DNA of 44,921 nucleotides from Butyrivibrio sp. (GTDB lineage: Bacteria > Bacillota > Clostridia > Lachnospirales > Lachnospiraceae), in contig JAGAAO010000074.1 of assembly GCA_017615275.1 (NCBI GenBank), positions 1-44,921 on the forward strand, given 5' to 3'. Each line of letters begins with the position of its first letter. The first letter of the stretch is position 1. Positions 1 through 8,902 of the stretch are shown here, in pieces. Position numbers and translations under genes: made by a program. The notes under the pieces are model-generated. The model made no database searches. It was not told the origin of the DNA and saw only the letters and a program-made list of their open reading frames with translations.

Positions 1-140
1 GTAATATAAAAAAGTAGATGTCATCTTGTCCACTTGATACAGGAATCTTGTCCGGATATTAGTAGATACTTTGTCCGGATAATTGCGGAACTGGCGTCCG
101 AGTATTACAAGATACTTGTACCAAATAGACAAGAATCATC
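1..140. mobile_element. Probable end of an insertion sequence (IS21-like?), cut by window edge
   Basis: The methyltransferase reading frame to the right loses family similarity at about position 140. From there to the window edge the DNA carries spaced repeats: ATCTTGTCC at 23-31 and 45-53, ACTTTGTCC at 68-76, a degenerate GCGTCCG near 94-100 and ACTTGTACC at 114-122. The shared TCC/ACC cores recur every 22-23 bp. Multiple short repeats inside a terminus are typical of transposase-binding ends, notably in the IS21 family. No transposase gene is visible because the element would continue off the left edge. The assignment to a mobile element is inference from the gene break and the iterons; the family is a guess. 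Confidence 0.35.
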
Positions 141-530
141 ACCTTCCATAAATACCACATCAAAAAGACCTTCGAATTTACTCATATTAATTTCCATTAT
201 GTCACAAACTTCGTATCCAATCTCAACACCTGCGGCTTTTGCAGTTTCGATTGCATATTTCTTATTTGCTTCAGAAATATCAAAAACTGTGACATCAGAT
301 CCCAGAAGTGCCAGCGGAATTGCCTTTTTTCCACAAGATCCACATATATTTGCAATCTTAACTCCTTCATAGGAATCAAAATAGTCTGCATATTGCTTGA
401 GCATTTCTTTCGGATTCTCTTTATCCTTTGCTGCTGTTTCTTCAGGTATTCCTACAGTTCTTACCCAAAAATCATATGCGTCAAACTCCCATGCTTTCTT
501 ATGTTGTAAACTATACTCTTCCAAATTCAT
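105..530 (-). pseudogene. Truncated class I SAM-dependent methyltransferase
   Basis: The protein matches the N-terminal half of a small class I methyltransferase. It opens with a QHKKAWEFDAYDFW segment, then the SAM-binding strand (IANICGSCGKKAIPLA, motif I), then the acidic end of strand 2 (VTVFDIS), then FDVVFMEG (motif IV). After MEG the family normally continues with a Gly-rich, His-containing stretch and about 100 more residues. Here it runs into unrelated codons and stops within about 12 residues. The product is about 140 residues instead of about 240 and lacks the C-terminal half of the Rossmann fold, so it is probably non-functional. The start is uncertain. ATG at 530 sits almost on top of the GAGGTG ribosome site, while a TTG at 524 has normal spacing. 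The break coincides with the probable IS end. Confidence 0.72.
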
Positions 531-568
531 CACCTCGCTTTTATGGAATTATGAAAATCAAAAAAGTG

Positions 569-601
569 AAAAAAAAGAGAAGCCATTCAAATGCTTCTCT
601 T
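569..601 (-). terminator. Rho-independent terminator after tRNA-Arg
   Basis: AAGAGAAGC and GCTTCTCTT (575-583 and 593-601) form a perfect 9-bp stem with a 9-nt loop. On the minus strand it is followed by a run of eight T (569-576). It lies 7 nt past the 3' end of the tRNA, in the right orientation to end that transcript. Confidence 0.8.
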
Positions 602-607
602 AATTAA

Positions 608-681
608 TGTTCGCGATGCGATTCGAACGCACGACCTTCCGCTTAGGAGGCGGACGCTCTATCCAGCTGAGCTACGCAAAC
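608..681 (-). tRNA. tRNA-Arg(CCU)
   Basis: The minus strand folds into a full cloverleaf. The 7-bp acceptor stem is GUUUGCG/CGCGAAC with discriminator A at 608. The D arm follows UA-GCUCAGC, and the T arm is GUGCG-UUCGAAU-CGCAU. The anticodon stem UCCGC/GCGGA encloses the loop CUCCUAA, giving anticodon CCU, which reads AGG. No CCA is encoded. A terminator follows immediately, and the gene appears to be a single-tRNA unit upstream of the broken methyltransferase gene. Confidence 0.95.
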
Positions 682-716
682 ATGACCTTTGTATCTTAGC
701 ATAATCTGAAGAACAA

Positions 717-752
717 TTCAAGGGAAACGCATAACAAAGCGCTTCCCTTGAA
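717..752 (-). terminator. Hairpin downstream of deoD, probable terminator
   Basis: TTCAAGGGAA and TTCCCTTGAA form a 10-bp perfect stem, extended by a GCG/CGC part near the loop. It starts 12 nt after the deoD stop codon. On the minus strand it is followed only by a broken T tract (TTGTTCTT), so termination may be incomplete. On the plus strand the trailing TTGTTTTT could serve, but no plus-strand gene needs it. Confidence 0.55.
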
Positions 753-764
753 ATCTTGTTTTTA

Positions 765-1472
765 TCAAAGCTGGATTGCTGTCTTAAGTGCAATCTCCAT
801 CATGTCGGTAAATCCTGTCTCTCTTTCTTTTGCAGTAAGCTCTCCTGTCTTGAAAAGATGATCTGATACTGTAAGAATTGTGAGCGCGTTCTTCTTTGCT
901 TCTGCAGCATTCATGTAAAGAGCTACAGTCTCCATCTCAACTGCAAGTGCTCCCATGTTTTTGTAGAGCTCACTCTCGTTACACTTTTTATAGAACGCAT
1001 CTGAAGAAAGTACGTTACCTACATGGAATTTGACATTCTTCTCTCTTGCTATGTTTACAGCTTTCTCCAATATCTCATAGCTTGCTGTCGGGCAGAATGT
1101 TCCGGGAAGTCCGAACTGGAATCCGTAGTTGGAATCTGTATGAGCACCCATCGCAAAGATGATGTCCATTACGTTGACATCCTCCTTTAATCCACCGGCG
1201 CTTCCAACTCTAATGATGTTATCCACATCATAGAAGTTATAAAGTTCATAAGTGTAGATTCCTATTGAAGGGATTCCCATTCCGTGTCCCATTACAGACA
1301 CTTCTTTTCCCTGATATTTTCCTGTGAATCCGAGCATTCCTCTTACTTCGTTAAAGCACTTAACATCTGTAAGGAAATTCTCTGCAATAAATTTTGCTCT
1401 AAGTGGATCTCCGGGCATGAGCACTGTCTTAGCGATATCACCTTTTTCTGCGCTATTATGTGGTGTTGCCAT
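765..1472 (-). CDS. deoD: Purine nucleoside phosphorylase, DeoD type
   Basis: This 235-residue protein has the length and sequence of the hexameric (trimer-of-dimers) PNP family. It opens MATPHNSAEKGDIAKTVLMPGDP, has the phosphate-binding GDPLRA and RVGSAGG segments, the EMET purine/ribose motif (VEMETVALY) and the SDH motif with the catalytic Asp near residue 204. It reversibly phosphorolyses purine (deoxy)ribonucleosides to base and pentose-1-phosphate in cytosolic purine salvage. The ATG has AAGGAG at good spacing. It lies 18 nt downstream of the DUF3881 gene and probably shares a transcript with serS. A strong hairpin follows. Confidence 0.95.
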   Translation of the reverse strand: MATPHNSAEKGDIAKTVLMPGDPLRAKFIAENFLTDVKCFNEVRGMLGFTGKYQGKEVSVMGHGMGIPSIGIYTYELYNFYDVDNIIRVGSAGGLKEDVNVMDIIFAMGAHTDSNYGFQFGLPGTFCPTASYEILEKAVNIAREKNVKFHVGNVLSSDAFYKKCNESELYKNMGALAVEMETVALYMNAAEAKKNALTILTVSDHLFKTGELTAKERETGFTDMMEIALKTAIQL

Positions 1473-1490
1473 ATCTATTTTCTCCTTTTC

Positions 1491-2381
1491 TTATTTTGTT
1501 CCGGGAAAATTGATATATCCCTGCATCCAAATATTACCCTTAAATCTTCTTCCGACTGCCGGTTCTCCAAGCAGGTCGGCGTCGTTGATACACAGATCAA
1601 ACTCCAAGCCGTTACAACTTATCCTCAATATGTGTATAACTTCTTTTGTCAGATAGTTTTCTGTCTTATCAACTCGAACTATCTCGCCAAGCACGGAGTA
1701 ATGATCGCACTCTACTCCATATGGCATAAAGTATGTATCAACAAGACTATACACATCCTGCTTTCTGATTTTCTTGGAAAGAGTTGTGTATATGTCCATG
1801 TCGTCAAGAGTCAGTGATTCTATTGCTGCCTCATCACCTCGTCTTGCATTGTCTATAAGTTTGTTTCTATAATTGGTTTTCTTTTTTGCTACTTCTTTTT
1901 GCTTCTCTGTCTTTGCTATCGGCATCATTATCTGACCCTTTATTGACAGAGCGGAAAGACTTAGTGTTGTTCCTCTGATTGGGAAATGATCCTCATTCTC
2001 ATACTTGATATATGGGATCATGTTCTGAAGGTAAAAGATAAGTGTAACGCCCACTCTGTTCTCATTGCAGATTCCTGCATATGAGTACTGCGCCGCGTGG
2101 CGTTCTATTGTTAAATCTTCCTCCGTACTTACCTGTGAAGGAATCAGATACGGATAGTAATATTCATAAGTAAACTTATCTTGTTCATCAAATTCCCCGC
2201 ACACTGCAATTCCCATTCTTCCATCTGCATAGTCATGCATGAACTCTGCAAGAATAAAATCTTCGGTCGTCGAAACATAACCTCTTCTTGTAGACTTCTG
2301 AATAGAATCGGTAATTAATCCTGTCAATGTCTTTCTGTCTTTTATTTTAGAAAACCCGACTGCTCTCAAAAATTTATGCAA
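1491..2381 (-). CDS. DUF3881-like conserved protein of unknown function
   Basis: A 296-residue soluble protein that opens MHKFLRAVGFSKIK, which I recall as the start of the DUF3881 family found mainly in Lachnospiraceae. No enzymatic motif, signal peptide or membrane segment is visible. It is rich in charged residues, with a basic stretch (KTEKQKEVAKKKTNYRNK) in the middle. The start is a TTG codon; it is chosen because the family start agrees with it and a GAGGGG ribosome site lies about 10 nt upstream. It sits 30 nt after serS and 18 nt before deoD, so the three are probably co-transcribed. The family name is from memory and the function is unknown. Confidence 0.6.
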   Translation of the reverse strand: MHKFLRAVGFSKIKDRKTLTGLITDSIQKSTRRGYVSTTEDFILAEFMHDYADGRMGIAVCGEFDEQDKFTYEYYYPYLIPSQVSTEEDLTIERHAAQYSYAGICNENRVGVTLIFYLQNMIPYIKYENEDHFPIRGTTLSLSALSIKGQIMMPIAKTEKQKEVAKKKTNYRNKLIDNARRGDEAAIESLTLDDMDIYTTLSKKIRKQDVYSLVDTYFMPYGVECDHYSVLGEIVRVDKTENYLTKEVIHILRISCNGLEFDLCINDADLLGEPAVGRRFKGNIWMQGYINFPGTK

Positions 2382-2411
2382 GGAATTGTTCCCCTCTTTC
2401 CGGCAAACTTA

Positions 2412-3704
2412 TTATCCCTTCTTATTGGGAATAAGTGCCTCTTTGCCTCCCATGTAAGGACGAAGAACTTCAGGAATTCTAACACTTCCGTCAGCCTGAA
2501 GATTGTTCTCAAGGAAAGCGATAAGCATTCTCGGAGGAGCAACTACCGTGTTGTTAAGTGTGTGTGCAAGATAGTTTCCATCCTTACCTTTAATTCTTAT
2601 CTTAAGTCTTCTTGCCTGAGCATCTCCTAAGTTAGAACAGCTTCCAACTTCAAAGTACTTCTTCTGTCTGGGTGACCATGCTTCTACGTCGCATGACTTG
2701 CACTTAAGATCTGCAAGATCTCCTGAACAACACTCAAGTGTACGTACAGGAATATCCAATGATCTGAAAAGATCTACTGTATTCTTCCAAAGTTTGTCAT
2801 ACCATTCTTTGGACTCTTCAGGTTTACAGATTACAACCATCTCCTGTTTTTCAAACTGGTGAATTCTGTAAACACCTCTCTCCTCAATTCCATGTGCACC
2901 TTTCTCTTTTCTGAAGCAAGGTGAATAACTTGTAAGAGGCATGGGGAGTTCTTCCTCAGGAATGATCTGATCAATAAACTTACCGATCATTGAATGCTCA
3001 CTTGTTCCGATGAGGTAAAGATCTTCTCCTTCAATCTTGTACATCATTGCTTCCATCTCAGGGAAACTCATAACACCGGCTACTACATTTCCATGAATCA
3101 TGAAAGGTGGAACGCAATATGTAAATCCTCTGTCAATCATGAAGTCTCTTGCATAAGAGATAACTGCCGAGTGAAGTCTTGCAATATCTCCAAGGAGATA
3201 ATAGAATCCGTTACCTGCAACTCTTCTTGCTGCATCAAGATCGATACCGCAGAAGCTCTCCATGATATCTGTGTGATAAGGTATTTCAAAATCGGGAACA
3301 ACGGGTTCACCGAACTTTTCTATTTCTACATTTTCTGAATCGTCTTTTCCGATAGGAACAGACTTGTCGATGATCTGAGGAATGATCATCATTTTATTTG
3401 TCACTTCTTCATCGAGCTTTTTCTGTTTTTCTTCAAGCTCTTCGAGACGCTTTGCTTCTTTTGCAACTTCATCCTTAAGTGCCATTGCTTCTTCTTTTTT
3501 GCCCTGAGCCATGAGTGCTCCGATTTCCTTAGAAATCTTATTTCTATGTGCACGGATTTCATCGGCTTCCTGCTGATTGGTTCTTCTGTCTTCGTCGAGC
3601 TTAATTATCTCATCAACAAGAGGAAGCTTCTCATCCTGAAATTTATTTTTAATGTTCTCTTTTACCACATCAGGGTTTTCACGCAAAAATTTAATGTCGA
3701 TCAT
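2412..3704 (-). CDS. serS: Serine--tRNA ligase
   Basis: A class II aminoacyl-tRNA synthetase that charges tRNA-Ser with serine in the cytosol. At 430 residues it is of normal length. The N-terminal segment (about 1-110) is the long antiparallel coiled coil that grips the tRNA-Ser variable arm (MIDIKFLRENPDVV start, then heptads rich in Glu/Lys). The catalytic core follows, with motif 2 (SPCFRKEKGAHG.E.RGVYRIHQFEK) and motif 3 (NNTVVAPPRMLIAFLEN). ATG at 3704 is preferred over a TTG 15 nt upstream, because that TTG overlaps the GGAGGA ribosome site serving the ATG. No T-box leader is present; only about 54 nt separate it from the upstream gene. Confidence 0.96.
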   Translation of the reverse strand: MIDIKFLRENPDVVKENIKNKFQDEKLPLVDEIIKLDEDRRTNQQEADEIRAHRNKISKEIGALMAQGKKEEAMALKDEVAKEAKRLEELEEKQKKLDEEVTNKMMIIPQIIDKSVPIGKDDSENVEIEKFGEPVVPDFEIPYHTDIMESFCGIDLDAARRVAGNGFYYLLGDIARLHSAVISYARDFMIDRGFTYCVPPFMIHGNVVAGVMSFPEMEAMMYKIEGEDLYLIGTSEHSMIGKFIDQIIPEEELPMPLTSYSPCFRKEKGAHGIEERGVYRIHQFEKQEMVVICKPEESKEWYDKLWKNTVDLFRSLDIPVRTLECCSGDLADLKCKSCDVEAWSPRQKKYFEVGSCSNLGDAQARRLKIRIKGKDGNYLAHTLNNTVVAPPRMLIAFLENNLQADGSVRIPEVLRPYMGGKEALIPNKKG

Positions 3705-3758
3705 TTTGATCTCCTCCAAGTATGTTATTGTTCTTATGATAATTTAATAAGATCTGAT

Positions 3759-4280
3759 TTATCTTGATAAACTGGAAAGTGCGCTGTCCAAAGCTTTCTT
3801 TTCCTCTGCACCAAGTTCAACATCTGCTATTCCGCCATTGATTGCTTTCGAGTATGAATAGTTAAGTCCGTCTGTACTGTGGACTGAATTTATAATAAAT
3901 CCGTTGTCGTTCTCATCAAGAAGGCAAAGTGCAAAACTAAGTGCGCCTCCCATCTGATTGAACGCATCATACTTTTCAAGTCCAATCTTCTGGAATGTTT
4001 TCTGCATTCTCTTGTTAATGTCCTGAATGTCTCTGTGATTTTTTTCGTTCTCGGCTCTGATCCTTTTGTTGTCATTGAAGAGTTCAACTATTTCTTCTTC
4101 AAGAGATTTTGCTTCTTTGCCATTCATGAATTTGTTGTATCTCTTTACAACTTTACTTATCTTACATGATTGTGCGATCACAATTATCAAAAGGATAAGT
4201 ATCAATGCCATCGGTGCCAAAAGTAAAATTGCAGGGTCGATATTACTAAGACCCAAAAGGTTTAATATGTTGCTTTCCAT
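3759..4280 (-). CDS. DUF4446 family membrane-anchored protein
   Basis: A 173-residue protein with one N-terminal transmembrane helix (residues about 17-37, ILLLAPMALILILLIIVIAQ). A charged coiled-coil-like region follows (about 55-100), then a C-terminal domain with the family's typical core, GLEKYDAFNQMGGALSFALCLLDENDNGFIINSVHS. This arrangement and its position directly after parAB fit the DUF4446 family, a common companion of ParB in Clostridia. The function is unknown; a link to the segregation apparatus at the membrane is inference from gene order. The gap to parB is 18 nt. Confidence 0.8.
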   Translation of the reverse strand: MESNILNLLGLSNIDPAILLLAPMALILILLIIVIAQSCKISKVVKRYNKFMNGKEAKSLEEEIVELFNDNKRIRAENEKNHRDIQDINKRMQKTFQKIGLEKYDAFNQMGGALSFALCLLDENDNGFIINSVHSTDGLNYSYSKAINGGIADVELGAEEKKALDSALSSLSR

Positions 4281-4298
4281 GTCGTCTCTTTTCTCCGC

Positions 4299-5201
4299 TT
4301 ATTCTGTACAAAGTCTTTTTATAATTTTTTCGAGATCATCGTTGTTATAGAATTCAATCTCAATCTTTCCTTTTCCTTCACCCTTGGATGTGATGTCAAC
4401 CTTTGTTCCGATTGCCTGTTTACACTTCTCGGAAAGATTTGTATATATTGCTTCCAAACTTGCGTTGGTCTCTACTTTTTTCTTAGGCTTAACTACCTTG
4501 CCAAGATTCTTAACCAGCTTTTCTGTTTCTCTAACACTAAGCTTTTCATCGAAAACTTTCTGTGCAAGGCTGATCTGTTCTTCTTCGTTTTCAACAGAGA
4601 TAAGTGCTCTCGCATGACCTGTTGTAAGAAGTCCTTCGCTAACCATCTGTCTGACTTTTTCACAAAGCTTCAAAAGACGAAGAGAGTTTGTAATTGTTAC
4701 TCTGCTCTTTGATACTTTATCAGCTACAACATCCTGAGTGTAACCAAACTCATCGATGAGTCTCTTATATGCAAGAGCTTCTTCAATAGGATTGATATCT
4801 TCTCTCTGAATGTTATCGATAAGTGCGATCTCTGCAATTTCATGATCAGTGAGATCTTTTATGATTACGGGTACTTCCTTGAGGCCGGCTTTCTTCGCTG
4901 CCCTCCATCTTCTCTCACCACCGACTATTTCATAGTAATCTGTTCTGTCAGTTACGATGAGAGGATTGATTACTCCGTACTGTTTAATTGATTCTGCTAA
5001 TTCTAAAAGACTGTCTTCATCAAATGTTTTTCTGGGCTGGTTTCTGTTGGGCTCAACTTTTGTGATGTTCACCTCAACAACCTGTCCGTCTATATGTTGA
5101 TCACCTATTTTCACTACTTCTCTTTCTTTTAAAGTGGGAGACACTACCTTTGCAGGTATGATAGAATCTAACCCCTTTCCTAAACCTCTTTTCATCGCCA
5201 T
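4299..5201 (-). CDS. parB: Chromosome-partitioning protein ParB/Spo0J
   Basis: A 300-residue CTP-dependent DNA clamp that loads on parS and recruits ParA and SMC. The N-terminal tail (KRGLGKGLDSIIP) is the usual ParA-contact region. The ParB nuclease-like/CTPase domain follows, with NRNQPRKTF (box I) and GERRWRAAKKAGL (box II). Next come IDNIQREDINPIEEA, the helix-turn-helix that reads parS (QDVVADKVSKSRVTITNSLRLL) and a C-terminal dimerisation region. It is 22 nt after parA, so they form one operon. Two intact parS sites lie 170-240 bp upstream of parA. A second in-frame ATG two codons in cannot be excluded as the start. Confidence 0.96.
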   Translation of the reverse strand: MAMKRGLGKGLDSIIPAKVVSPTLKEREVVKIGDQHIDGQVVEVNITKVEPNRNQPRKTFDEDSLLELAESIKQYGVINPLIVTDRTDYYEIVGGERRWRAAKKAGLKEVPVIIKDLTDHEIAEIALIDNIQREDINPIEEALAYKRLIDEFGYTQDVVADKVSKSRVTITNSLRLLKLCEKVRQMVSEGLLTTGHARALISVENEEEQISLAQKVFDEKLSVRETEKLVKNLGKVVKPKKKVETNASLEAIYTNLSEKCKQAIGTKVDITSKGEGKGKIEIEFYNNDDLEKIIKRLCTE

Positions 5202-5223
5202 ATTTACAAGCCCCTCCTATCCG

Positions 5224-5997
5224 TCAAAACTTTCTGTCTATAACTTCGTTTGCAAGTAATCTATATGCTTCCGCTCCGGCAGACTTGGGTTCATATACAC
5301 TTATAGGTAAACCGTAACTGGGTGCTTCAGCAAGTCGAATGTTTCTGGGAATAATTGTTTTATAAACATTCTCTTTGATGTGTTCTTTTACATTCTCTAC
5401 AACCTGGAGGGACAGATTGGTACGTGAATCAAACATTGTAAAGACAACACCTTCCATCTCAAGATCCGGATTAAGTCTGTCCTTTACAAGATTAACTGTA
5501 TGAACCAACTGGCTAAGTCCTTCAAGCGCATAGTACTCACACTGAATAGGAACCAAAACTGTATTTGCTGTAGTCATCGCATTGACTGTCAGCATACTAA
5601 GTGATGGCGGACAATCTATAATAATAAAATCATAGTATTCTCTTATGCCACCGATTGCATCTCTTAATATGTATTCTTTCTGTTCAGCATCTATAAGCTC
5701 GATCTCAACAGCAGCAAGATTTACATTTGAAGGAATGATATCAACTCCATCGATTCCCTCGACAATGTTTTTGGTTATTACCTGATCGATGCTACACTCT
5801 CCGATCATCAGCTCATATATTGTTTTTTTGAGTTCATTCTTGTCGAGACCAAATCCACTGGTAGTATTGCCCTGAGGATCTGTGTCTATTACCAACACTT
5901 TCTTTCCTTTTTCTGCTAATGCAGCAGCAAGATTGATTGATGTGGTAGTCTTTCCGACTCCGCCTTTTTGGTTTGCGATTGCTATTATTCTTCCCAT
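5224..5997 (-). CDS. parA: Chromosome-partitioning ATPase ParA/Soj
   Basis: A 257-residue deviant-Walker ATPase. The P-loop [10 protein letters not shown] (about 11-20) has the signature lysine of the ParA/MinD family. It is followed by [15 protein letters not shown] (Walker A'), the [10 protein letters not shown] Walker B segment and the C-terminal [12 protein letters not shown] motif. It forms ATP-dependent dimers on the nucleoid and acts with ParB on parS to segregate origins. In B. subtilis the orthologue Soj also modulates DnaA. It is first gene of the parAB-DUF4446-serS run. The GGAGG site is only 4 nt from the ATG. Confidence 0.96.
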   Translation of the reverse strand: MGRIIAIANQKGGVGKTTTSINLAAALAEKGKKVLVIDTDPQGNTTSGFGLDKNELKKTIYELMIGECSIDQVITKNIVEGIDGVDIIPSNVNLAAVEIELIDAEQKEYILRDAIGGIREYYDFIIIDCPPSLSMLTVNAMTTANTVLVPIQCEYYALEGLSQLVHTVNLVKDRLNPDLEMEGVVFTMFDSRTNLSLQVVENVKEHIKENVYKTIIPRNIRLAEAPSYGLPISVYEPKSAGAEAYRLLANEVIDRKF

Positions 5998-6034
5998 TGC
6001 GCCTCCATTATCATGAACACTAATCTGATTTTAC

Positions 6035-6069
6035 CACATCTTCTAAGTTATAGGAATTCAGAAGATGTG
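6035..6069. other. 10-bp inverted repeat in the parA leader
   Basis: CACATCTTCT and AGAAGATGTG (6035-6044 and 6060-6069) are perfect inverted repeats around a 15-nt AT-rich spacer, just upstream of parA. No T tract follows on either strand, so it is not an obvious terminator. It could be an operator or a leader hairpin. Confidence 0.35.
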
Positions 6070-6134
6070 ATATTATTTTATAGATTACGTCTTGATTACT
6101 ATATATAGTGCATAACAAATTATGTAATTTTTTA

Positions 6135-6150
6135 TGTTTCACGCAAATTA
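6135..6150. other. Decayed parS-like half-site
   Basis: The first nine bases (TGTTTCACG) match the parS palindrome exactly, but the other half is lost (CAAATTA). It lies 34 bp from the first intact parS and may be a degenerate third site. Confidence 0.4.
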
Positions 6151-6168
6151 CAATATTTTGTATCTTAA

Positions 6169-6184
6169 TGTTTCACGTGAAACA
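6169..6184. promoter_or_regulatory. parS: parS site 1 (ParB loading site)
   Basis: A perfect 16-bp palindrome, TGTTTCACGTGAAACA, identical to the consensus parS recognised by Spo0J/ParB proteins. It lies in the rsmG-parA spacer. Confidence 0.95.
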
Positions 6185-6217
6185 ATCAGTTGTGTTTTGG
6201 AATTTTTACTTTGGATA

Positions 6218-6233
6218 TGTTTCACGTGAAACA
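6218..6233. promoter_or_regulatory. parS: parS site 2 (ParB loading site)
   Basis: A second exact copy of TGTTTCACGTGAAACA, 49 bp centre to centre from site 1 and 11 bp beyond the rsmG stop codon. Tandem sites should create a strong ParB/SMC loading zone about 7.5 kb from dnaA. Confidence 0.95.
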
Positions 6234-6243
6234 TCTATATCTA

Positions 6244-6981
6244 TTATAAAGGGCTCTTAGATGGTGTGCCCGCCTTACGAGGATACTGTTTTGAAGTGTG
6301 TTCTTTCTTATCTACAATGCAAATCGTTCTGGCTATATCTGTTCCCGGCAAAAAGAAATCATTACATTCTTTAAGCTTTCCTCCAAGAAGATGTATCGCA
6401 CCTTTCGCTGCTTCTACTTCTTCAGATCCTTTATCACCTTTAAAAGCAATAAACTCTCCGCCGACTTTTACATATGGAAGACAGTATTCAGAAAGAGTAG
6501 ACATATTAGCAACTGCTCTTGAAACAGCAAAATCAAATTGCTCTCTGAGCGTACCGTTCTTTCCGGATGAAAAATCTTCTGCCCTTCCATGTAATGTCTT
6601 AATACTTCCGGATTCATTAAGTCCGAGTGTGTCAATCACTTCATTAAGAAAATTGATTCTCTTATTAAGTGAATCAAGTAATGTTACATGTAAATCAGGG
6701 AATACAATCTTGAGTGGAATACCGGGGAAGCCTGCCCCGGTACCAATATCAATTATAGAATATTCTTTATTTTTGAAATCAACAAATGGAATACATGAAA
6801 TACTATCTACAAAGTGAAGCTTACATACATCATCAAAATCTGTTATTGCTGTAAGATTCATAACCTCATTAACACGAACAAGGATATTGAAGTATTGATC
6901 AAATTGTTCCAGTTGTCTGTCGGTGAGTTCTACTCCGTATGACCGGAAGTCCTCAATCATTTTATTGTACTTATTCCTCAT
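6244..6981 (-). CDS. rsmG: 16S rRNA (guanine(527)-N7)-methyltransferase RsmG (GidB)
   Basis: A 245-residue SAM-dependent methyltransferase that modifies G527 of 16S rRNA in the small subunit. The N-terminal helices carry [16 protein letters not shown] and NLTAITD. Motif I is [19 protein letters not shown], followed by the acidic loop ([13 protein letters not shown]) and [10 protein letters not shown], all characteristic. The last residues ([17 protein letters not shown]) match the conserved family C terminus. The start codon overlaps the end of mnmG by 11 nt, indicating translational coupling. The two parS sites begin just past its stop. Confidence 0.96.
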   Translation of the reverse strand: MRNKYNKMIEDFRSYGVELTDRQLEQFDQYFNILVRVNEVMNLTAITDFDDVCKLHFVDSISCIPFVDFKNKEYSIIDIGTGAGFPGIPLKIVFPDLHVTLLDSLNKRINFLNEVIDTLGLNESGSIKTLHGRAEDFSSGKNGTLREQFDFAVSRAVANMSTLSEYCLPYVKVGGEFIAFKGDKGSEEVEAAKGAIHLLGGKLKECNDFFLPGTDIARTICIVDKKEHTSKQYPRKAGTPSKSPL

Positions 6982-8899
6982 TCTGTTTTCCTCTATTCAT
7001 AGAATCAAGATAAATTATCAGTACGGAAATATCAGCGGGATTTACTCCTCCGATTCGAGATGCCTGTCCGATATTTACAGGTCTGAACTTTTCAAGTTTC
7101 TGTCGTGCCTCTAATCTCAAACTGCTGACATCATCATAATTGATATCTGCAGGAATCAGTTTTCTCTCCAGTTTCTTGAACTGTTCAACTTGTCTTTCCT
7201 GTCTGTTTATATATCCCTCATATCTGATTGTGATCTCAACCTGCTCAATAACATCTTTTGGAAGAGTCGGTCTTTCGGGATCAATCTCTGCAATCATGTC
7301 ATAGGTCATCTCGGGACGACATAATAATTCAGCAAGAGAAACAGCAGTCTTTAATGGTGTACTTCCACATCTTGTAAGGAAATCCTGAATCTTGGAATTG
7401 GCACCTATGTTTATACTCTTTAATCTATCAACTTCATTCTTGGTCTGTTCGATTTTCTTAAGCAGCTTATTATATCTCTCATCATCAATCAGACCAACTT
7501 CATGTCCTTTTCCTCTAAGTCTGATATCTGCATTATCCTGTCTGAGTAACAATCTGTACTCTGCTCTCGAAGTCATCATTCTGTATGGTTCAAGATTTTC
7601 TTTTGTAACAAGATCATCCACAAGAACTCCGATGTACCCTTCGGATCTGTCTATTGAAAGATACGGTTTATTCTTTATCTGCATCACAGCATTAATGCCT
7701 GCGTACAAACCTTGCGCCGCAGCTTCTTCATATCCACTGCTTCCGTTAAACTGTCCTGCAGAAAAAAGTCCTCTGATATTTTTGATCTCAAGAGTAGGAT
7801 GAAGCTGTCCGGGACATAAGCAATCATACTCGATCGCATATGCATTTTTTACGATGCGACAATTTTCAAGTCCGGGTACTGTTCTGTACATTGCAATCTG
7901 AACATCTTCAGGAAGGGAAGAAGACATTCCGTCAATATACATTTCGTTGGTAAATGTTCCTTCGGGTTCAACAAAGACCTGATGTCTTTCATGATCCGGA
8001 AACTTAACAACCTTATCTTCTATTGAAGGACAATATCTTGGACCGACTCCTTCAATGATTCCTGCATAAATTGGTGAACGGTCTATATTATTCTTTATTA
8101 TTTCATGTGTTTTTTCATTGGTATATGTCAGCCAACATGAAACCTGTGGTCTTTGCACATCAGCAGGATCGGTATCAAATGAAAATGGAATTACGGGAGT
8201 ATCACCAAACTGTTCTGTCATTTTAGAATAGTCAATTGTGTTGCCGTCCATTCTAGCAGGAGTTCCGGTCTTAAATCTTCTAAGTTCTATTCCTGCATCA
8301 AGAAGTGATTGGGATAAAAGATTGGAAGGCTGAAGTCCGTTAGGTCCGCTGTAAGTAATTGCTTCACCTGTAAGACAGCGACTCTTTAAATAAGTACCTG
8401 TACACAAGATAACTGCTTTGGCTTCATAAGTAATTCCGGAAAAGATCTTTACTCCGGTGATAATATGTTTATAACCTTCTGCCTTTAATTCATCGGAAGG
8501 TTCTTCATAGATAAGTTCAGAAACCTCTGCCTGTTTAATCGTGAGATGTTCCTGATGTTCAAGTACTTCTTTCATCTTCTTGGAGTATTCCATTTTATCT
8601 GCCTGACATCTGAGTGAATGAACAGCAGGTCCCTTAGAAGTATTGAGCATCTTGGATTGCAAAAAAGTCTTATCAATATTTTTTCCCATCTCTCCACCAA
8701 GAGCATCTATCTCACGAACTAGGTGTCCCTTTGATGATCCTCCGATATGTGGATTACATGGCATGAATGCAATGTTGTCAGCACTCATTGTGAATATAAT
8801 AGTTTCAAGACCAAGTCTGCTACAAGCAAGTGCAGCTTCACATCCTGCATGTCCTGCACCTATTATTATCACATCATATTTTTCAGTAAAAACGTTCAT
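6971..8899 (-). CDS. mnmG: tRNA uridine-5-carboxymethylaminomethyl modification enzyme MnmG (GidA)
   Basis: A 642-residue FAD protein. The dinucleotide-binding motif is at the N terminus ([16 protein letters not shown]). [27 protein letters not shown] and the flavin-contacting [18 protein letters not shown] are family signatures. The C-terminal helical domain ([16 protein letters not shown]...) binds MnmE and tRNA. With MnmE it installs the (carboxymethyl)aminomethyl group at U34 of tRNAs reading split codon boxes. It starts 3 nt after the mnmE stop without a strong ribosome site, so coupling is likely. Length is normal. Confidence 0.97.
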   Translation of the reverse strand: MNVFTEKYDVIIIGAGHAGCEAALACSRLGLETIIFTMSADNIAFMPCNPHIGGSSKGHLVREIDALGGEMGKNIDKTFLQSKMLNTSKGPAVHSLRCQADKMEYSKKMKEVLEHQEHLTIKQAEVSELIYEEPSDELKAEGYKHIITGVKIFSGITYEAKAVILCTGTYLKSRCLTGEAITYSGPNGLQPSNLLSQSLLDAGIELRRFKTGTPARMDGNTIDYSKMTEQFGDTPVIPFSFDTDPADVQRPQVSCWLTYTNEKTHEIIKNNIDRSPIYAGIIEGVGPRYCPSIEDKVVKFPDHERHQVFVEPEGTFTNEMYIDGMSSSLPEDVQIAMYRTVPGLENCRIVKNAYAIEYDCLCPGQLHPTLEIKNIRGLFSAGQFNGSSGYEEAAAQGLYAGINAVMQIKNKPYLSIDRSEGYIGVLVDDLVTKENLEPYRMMTSRAEYRLLLRQDNADIRLRGKGHEVGLIDDERYNKLLKKIEQTKNEVDRLKSINIGANSKIQDFLTRCGSTPLKTAVSLAELLCRPEMTYDMIAEIDPERPTLPKDVIEQVEITIRYEGYINRQERQVEQFKKLERKLIPADINYDDVSSLRLEARQKLEKFRPVNIGQASRIGGVNPADISVLIIYLDSMNRGKQNEE

Positions 8900-8902
8900 A
8901 AA

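Noticed and set aside
1284-1817. Plus-strand ORF of 177 codons over deoD and the DUF3881 gene
   Set aside because: It covers two real minus-strand genes and their junction; its composition (Cys/His/Phe-rich) is that of an antisense shadow.
3705-3758. T-box leader for serS
   Set aside because: The gap to the upstream gene is only about 54 nt and holds no T-box sequence or specifier structure.
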